Of a stretch of DNA of 64,000 nt, positions 59,040 to 64,000 are shown one piece after another (the first letter of the stretch is position 1; every line of letters starts with the position of its first letter). Under the pieces are notes generated by a model. It was not told where the DNA came from and did no database searches. It saw nothing but the letters and a program-made list of their open reading frames with translations. The stretch is from Agrypnia vestita (Eukaryota > Arthropoda > Insecta > Trichoptera > Phryganeidae), in the NCBI GenBank assembly GCA_016648135.1, contig JADDOH010005031.1, positions 153,695 through 217,694 of the forward strand. The letters run 5' to 3'. The position numbers and the translations under genes were made by a program.

Positions 59040-59150
59040 TACCGATGAAGTTAGTTGACCGAGCTAGGCTCGGGCTCGTCAATACACAATCGAACCCCGC
59101 GCCCAAGTCATGTCGACCAAGACGATGGAAATCAACGCCCGAGTCAGGCA
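59040..59150 (-). repeat. Possible tRNA-like SINE scrap in Harbinger
   Basis: The - strand GGGCGCGGGGTTCGATTGTG resembles a box B; the upstream arm is poor. Confidence 0.2.
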
Positions 59151-60101
59151 AAACTGACGAAATGAAGTGTTCTCCCTGTTTATTGGTCGTGAGTACTTAG
59201 TAAAAATATACGGGAATTATTTTATGAATCATCATTATTCGATCAAGAAGTACGCAAGACTGGTGGAGGTCCTCCGCCTGCGCCGCTCAGTGAAACCACA
59301 GAATGGATGCGAGGAGTGATGCAGGTGTCAATGGAAGGACATGTCTCGGAATTTGATGACGATGCTGGAGACAATCGTATGTACAAGTACTCTTCAGGTT
59401 CTGCAGCACTGTACAATTTATAAAATTTTATCTTTTGTGTAAAAATATGTACACAGTACAGGGGAGAATAATCTCCAAGAATTCAATAAGGCCTCGTCGT
59501 ACATCAATTGAGGGGTATAAAAGCAAAAGCAGTAATATCCAAAAAATTTGAATGCAGTCATCTATAATTAATAATTTAGAATATACTGAATTCGAGATTT
59601 TATAGAAAATATGGCCTACAAGTTTATAGGAAACATGATTTTGGAATGATACATAAAATCTAGAATTCATAGAACACATTCTAAATTAGTAATCCTCGGT
59701 GACAGCATTCAAAACATTTTTTCTATATTTTGGATATTGCTGCCTTTGTTTTATACCCCCCAATTGGGGTATATGAAAGGCCAAAAGGGTGATGTATGTA
59801 GGTGAACAGAATGTTTTTAACAATATTCTTATGTATATGTTCCGAGAACATAATTACTGGGAATTGTCCACTGCGGAATAATTATTAATTAAGATTTTTA
59901 TGAATAGGATATCTTTAAATTTGGGAAAAACATAATTTGTAGCCAATCTTTTCAGGTGATACTTCTGGGGATATGAGTCTAACCCACCCTTCCACAGTCA
60001 CACAAATATTCATCCCTCGAATCGCGGACCCTGACTGCTATGTAATGACTGAGGCGGAGTATATGGTATGGATTCAAATATATTTTTAATTTCTATCACT
60101 T

Positions 60102-60176
60102 ATTTTGGCATATAATACAATTATTCATTTTGGCATATAATACAATTATTCATTTTGGCATATAATACAATTATTC
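60102..60176 (+). repeat. Three perfect 25-bp tandem units
   Basis: ATTTTGGCATATAATACAAT plus TATTC is repeated three times without change, within an intron-like part of the Harbinger Myb gene. Such identity indicates a recent expansion. Confidence 0.9.
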
Positions 60177-60948
60177 CAACAAAAATTACTGGATGTTCCT
60201 GTTAAACCTATACAGAGCTATTTGGAAACATTAATAACCTCGCAATTATGTAGGGTTTTTATCATTTTTGTAGGGTTTTTATATTTTATTTAACATGTAT
60301 TGAATCGAATTAATTTTTCGTAATCAATAAAAGTTACTTTAATGATAGTCCAACGTTGTACAAAAAATAAGTCAGAAATAACCCTGTATAATGTAAAATT
60401 ACCTGCCCCATACGTAATTGGATTAATTATACAAAAACATGTTCAACTGTTCATAGTTGGAAACTGAAGTACTCCCACAAAATGTCAGGCCGGAATATCT
60501 TGGGGTGGCTTTTCACCAAAAAATGGCGCCACCTCTGAAAAGTGAGTAGAAATATAGTTCATAATATTGTTCCACTGCAGGTACATAAAAATAAAAGCAG
60601 GACATTTTTTTATTTGATCCAAATTGTATTTCTTTTAGATGTTTTGTTTACAACCTTTTCATTGTTTGCAGATAATAGAAAACCGAAGCCAAAACCACAA
60701 CTCCAAGTGATATGCGAAGCATATTTGCTAACCTGGGGTCTGAAAGATTGGAGCAAGCCAAAACAAAAAAAAAAAACGTTGTGCTAGTAAGTGAAGAGAG
60801 GCAAAAAATATTATTTGAGATCCAACTAGAAATTTTCCAAAAACAACTTGAGAACCAGCAAAAAATTCACGAAATTGTTTTGGAAAGGCATAAAGCCGAA
60901 AGAGATCTGGCTTTATGTAATTTAAAATTGGCTCAAAATAATAACTGA

Positions 60949-61384
60949 AGGATAAGTTTTTTTTTTCATTTAAATTTCCAATACTAATTGCCTTTGGCTT
61001 TTGCTACCATTGGCTAAACATATGAATTAATTGCTTTGTCTGCTTTTCACCTTTTACTGTTCTTTAATTATATCGGCCTATCTGCTTTGTTACTATTGGC
61101 TAAAGCAGTTTTCCGTCATTTTCTTTCTGATTTTTTAATAACGTTTACGTTAGCTTTAACTGTTCTTTTTTATATCTATGTAAATTTTGCATGGCTCTTC
61201 AATTATTTAATATTTATTGCCTCTCCTCGCCTGCTACCAAATGCTCTCTATTTCTGCTGCTTTCAACAAACAATTTTCCTTACCATCCTCTCATTCATCA
61301 GTTTCCCGTGAACTTACCATCTCAGTGATCATTTCTTTATTCTACCTATTACACTACAGACAGCATTACATTCATTTGGTCATC
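60949..61384. other. Between the Harbinger genes, unrecognised T-rich sequence
   Basis: T-rich frames here encode hydrophobic residues by composition only. No element end is recognised; some of it may belong to the LINE scrap that follows. Confidence 0.35.
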
Positions 61385-61545
61385 AGGCATTGCAGATCAA
61401 CTTCACTATTAGCTACTAGCACCGTGTCATCCACACACGATGGGCATAATATGCTGAAGCCTCGCTGTTAAGTCTAATTACTTCAGATCTTTTATACAAT
61501 TATCCATGTACAAGTTGAAAAGCCATGGTAACATGCATCCCTGTT
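61385..61545 (-). pseudogene. LINE reverse-transcriptase scrap
   Basis: The - strand reads QGCMLPWLFNLYMDNCIKDL near 61540, and after a frameshift VDDTVLVANS near 61415. These match the RT motif B (RQGC--SPWLFN-YMD) and the YADDTV-VA active site of a non-LTR element. The sequence between them is shorter than normal. Confidence 0.7.
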
Positions 61546-61761
61546 TACCATATTTTTATTTTATTTTTTAACGAACAGATCGTCAACAGGTCATTAATGA
61601 CTGTAAAATAAGGTCCTAAAATGTAAAAAAAAAATTACATTTATAAAACAAATACAACTGGAAACAAAAAAAACTAATTTTACAGACATCAAACTAAACA
61701 TTACATAATAAAGGTACTGAGTATTACAGTATTGAAGGGAAATTTGTTAAATAACTACTTA

Positions 61762-62233
61762 TTACTGATATAATAATTGTGCAAAATTTCCATTAATGAG
61801 ATTAAGTCTTGCATTGTTTGTATTCTGTGTATTAAATGTAGGTACGGAGTCTATTTCCTCAATAATTGTTTCAAAGTCTGTTGGCTCGGCAACATTGTTT
61901 ATACAACATATGTTGTGGAGTACCGCTGTAGCTATAATTATTGCTTCCACTCGTTTAATGTTTAACCTGAGTTTCTTGCCCGCTGCTGGGAACCGTCTCT
62001 TCCACACTCCAAACGTTCTTTCGACAACATTCCTAGTCCTGATTTGGCTTTCGTTATATAACTTCTCAGCCTCAGATGTAGGATTTGTGATCGGAGTAAG
62101 TAGATATTCTTTAAGTGGATAACCACGGTTACCAACAAGGTGTTTGCCATTAAAAATACCGTCATCAAGTTGCCCCTTCAATCTTGAGTTGTTAAAAATT
62201 GCGCTATCGTGTGTTGAGCCAGGCCATCAGAGA
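61762..62233 (-). pseudogene. Harbinger (HARBI1-like, DDE_Tnp_4) transposase, C-terminal half
   Basis: The - strand frame from about 62233 reads WPGSTHDSAIFNNSRLKGQL (second catalytic Asp in THDS), then LVGNRGYPLKEYLLTPI, NVVERTFGVWKRRFPAAGKK (catalytic Glu in VERTFG) and AIIIATAVLHNICCINN, and stops at 61762. The N-terminal half with the first Asp is absent because BEL/Pao sequence begins there in the same reading frame. A complete relative would be roughly twice as long. Confidence 0.88.
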
Positions 62234-64000
62234 ATTATGCGCTTGGTGCATCTATCCGATTGACACACATCTGAGTTAATCTTGAATAGGAATGCGTCAT
62301 CTGTAGGATTCCATCGGAGACCTACGATTTGTGTATAAGCCTATTCATCAAATTGAACGAGCTTCGGCAATTTGAGATCAGCGGGAATTTTTTCCATTAA
62401 TTCGGTACTGTTTGAGACCCATTTACCTAGGTGGAAACCACCAGATTTAAATAACTGGACTAGATCGCGATGAAGTTGGTAAGCGTTGTCAACCATGTAA
62501 AAGTGTTTTTTGGCTGCCCATGCAGCTGCGGGCCAGCGAGATCGTTCATCTGCTGCTAGTTGCCTTATGACGCGCATTGCCAGATATGGCGAACTCGAAA
62601 TCCCAAAGCAAACGCGATTAAACTCGTAAGTTTGGATCGGGTCGCTAGGATGGAATCTGAATAATATACGCTGAAATCGGTGATGTTCTGGTTTCAATTT
62701 AACTTGGAAATGCATCTTCTCGATGTCTGCTGAGAGCGCAATCGGGAAGAGCCTAAGATTCGTTAGTAACTCAAAAATGCTAACTTGCAGATTTGACCCA
62801 ATATAAAGCAGATCATTAAGTGATTTGGTCGAACTTGACTTACAGCTAGCGTTTACAACTATTCGCGTGCGGGAAGTTAATTTTTCCGGGCGATAAACAG
62901 CATGATGTGGCATATAATAGCATGGACCGGGTGCGAGGTTATCAATCGCATTGATATAACCCTTGTCAATATAATCTTTAATGGTTTCATTGTAATCCTT
63001 GCGTAGTTCAGGAATAGAATCTAACTGTTTTTCAATTGAAGAAAGCGTATTTTAGCAATTGTGTCTGTACGACCAATTTCCGTTGGTTCGCATTTAAATG
63101 GTAATGCTACAGTATAACGTCCCGTCGCATCGCGTGTGAAAGTTTCGGTGAATATTCGTTCGCAAGCTGCGTCATCAGGACTTAAATGTTTTCTAATCGG
63201 TACATTTTCCAATACCCAAAATCGTTGCGTTAAATTTTCTAAAGAAGGTTCGTCAACTATTGCGTGTAGGGCGCGTTCAATCGGTTGCACGACACAGTCT
63301 GCTTTTCCCATGATGACATAGCCGAACGAGGTTTGTATCCCGACAGTATTTGAGTCGGATGACATCACCTTTTGGTTTCCCAGCAAGAAAGGAAATAGTT
63401 CATTGCCTATTAAAAGATCAATATCCGCGGGCGTATGGAAACTTTCGTCAGCTAAGGTCGACCGTGCAAATGTTGTAGTTTGTGAATGTTCACATAAGCG
63501 TTTGGAACGTTATCCGATATAGTGCTGATTACACGTGCGTTTATTTTGAATCTGCAGCGTGCATCAAAGCGCGAATAGATTGTCAAATCAGCGAGGCCAA
63601 ATACTGGCTTTTCAGAGTTCCCTATGCCTCTGACTGTTGCTGGAGAATTTAAAATATTCAGGTTAAGGCGATCACAACAATTTTTTGTAATAAAATGACA
63701 TGTAGAACCACTGTCTAACAATGCTCTGATTTTTAATCTTTTGCCGGAATCGTTTAAAGTGTATATTACCGCAGTAGGTAATAGAGTAATCGAATTAGAA
63801 GAGCTTGGACGCGTCTGGTTATACGTTACATTGCTATGCATAGAGAGTGGAAAATTGGAAGCGACGGCTGCGTTTGCCGTTTGTGATTGTGGGGCGGGCG
63901 ATGATGTTTGCGCGCGGTTAAGCGACGTATTATCATTAGACGATAAGCGTATGTTTTCCATCGAAGACTCTATGTGAAGTTTAGTGTGATGCATTCGCTG
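62233..64000 (-). mobile_element. BEL/Pao LTR retrotransposon fragment (partial, runs off the window)
   Basis: The order on the - strand fits a BEL/Pao polyprotein. Aspartic protease-like region with LLDSGSTCHFITKNC (63994-63452). Linker with FGYVIMGKADCV and NLTQRFWVLENVP (63386-63021). Reverse transcriptase from 62913, with LSADIEKMHFQVKLKPEHHR and VCFGISSSPYLAMRVIRQLA. The active-site region reads HFYMVDNAYQ, so the second Asp of the YVDD motif is Asn. Frames are shifted between segments and a TAG interrupts at about 62339. Reading continues with QIVGLRWNPTDDAFLFKI and TKRIIL, then breaks at 62233 into Harbinger. No LTR is visible in the window. Confidence 0.87.

Larger units (their letters stand above)
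58710..60948 (+). pseudogene. Harbinger Myb/SANT-like DNA-binding gene, degenerate, split
   Basis: The first exon, from about 58710, reads ERTPNFSEDDVLIIRGRSDK, MKDDMWATLCKEYNVLCPPH and RSVRQIRNKFENMKKCARKV, the trihelix/Myb-like fold that brings Harbinger transposase to DNA. A second block near 59245 has RKTGGGPPPAPLSETTEWM, ending at a CAATC|GTATGT donor. A third starts after TTTTCAG at 59955 (DTSGDMSLTHPS, RIADPDCYVMTEAEYM) with a gtatgg donor. A last block starts after GTTTGCAG at 60671 and, after a 1-base shift near 60710, reads MRSIFANLGSERLEQAKTKK then a coiled-coil-like ERQKILFEIQLEIFQKQLE up to 60948. A stop near 59002 and the shift suggest it is dead. Confidence 0.72.
58356..62233. 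mobile_element. PIF/Harbinger element, right end lost
   Basis: The left end GGGCCGGTTGTTTCAAGTTC follows TTA (58353-58355), the 3-bp target typical of Harbinger. It carries the usual two divergently or convergently placed genes: a Myb/SANT-like DNA-binding protein on the + strand and a transposase on the - strand. The transposase is cut at about 62233, where BEL/Pao sequence begins abruptly, so the right terminal repeat and the first catalytic Asp region are missing. A LINE scrap (61385-61545) and other insertions have entered between the genes. Confidence 0.82.

Noticed and set aside
61796..62122. 108-codon + frame
   Set aside because: Antisense to the Harbinger transposase, which has recognisable catalytic motifs on the - strand.
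1..64000. CRISPR array, rRNA genes, bacterial operons
   Set aside because: No regularly spaced identical repeats with unique spacers, no rRNA-like sequence, and spliced insect genes throughout. The tandem repeats found are minisatellites.

Overview
The window is nuclear DNA of an insect, most likely a moth or butterfly (Lepidoptera). The evidence is an AT-rich background, (TTAGG)n telomere-type repeats, a chitin-binding (Rebers-Riddiford) cuticle protein gene with introns of 3.8 to 12.3 kb, and a very dense, mixed load of arthropod transposons. The Lepidoptera call is an impression from repeat style and is not proven. There are no prokaryotic features, CRISPR arrays or rRNA genes.

Only two host-type genes are well supported. 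(1) A cuticular protein gene on the + strand has four coding exons: 18373-18602, 22389-22974, 35287-35463 and 42314-43462. All splice junctions are GT/AG and in phase, giving 713 residues. It starts with a signal peptide, and the chitin-binding domain lies at the start of the last exon. (2) A C2H2 zinc-finger gene on the - strand has its last exon at about 51839-49981, with 19 canonical fingers in tandem. Its 5' exon is not identified. Past its stop codon lie several more decayed fingers.

Almost everything else is transposon-derived. 0-5 kb: Penelope-like remnants (GIY-YIG endonuclease piece, hammerhead-like cores, a perfect 90-bp inverted repeat) and an element with about 240-bp inverted ends. 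6-17 kb: MITE-like families here called A, B and C, a pogo/Tigger-like piece, a minisatellite, and LINE and SINE pieces. 18-43 kb (introns of the cuticle gene): further A and B copies, two SINE families with tRNA-like heads (one as an inverted pair), Helitron-like ends, a complete-length but broken mariner (28290-29543), LINE tails and a promoter-like GC-rich patch near 29.6 kb. 44-48 kb: a 100-bp-arm palindrome, B copies and a degenerate LINE. 52-56 kb: two LINEs on the - strand, one CR1-like with a single stop codon and an in-frame nested copy of its own 3' end. 56.5-57.8 kb: an internally deleted piggyBac with both ends and TTAA duplications. 58.4-62.2 kb: a PIF/Harbinger element (Myb-like gene plus transposase), fused directly at about 62233 to a BEL/Pao retrotransposon fragment that runs off the window.

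The most unusual observations are the in-frame self-insertion in the CR1-like reverse transcriptase, the decaying finger array behind the zinc-finger stop codon, the Penelope pieces with hammerhead-like cores (one with a 14-bp target duplication inside a large inverted-repeat element), and the Harbinger/BEL chimera.
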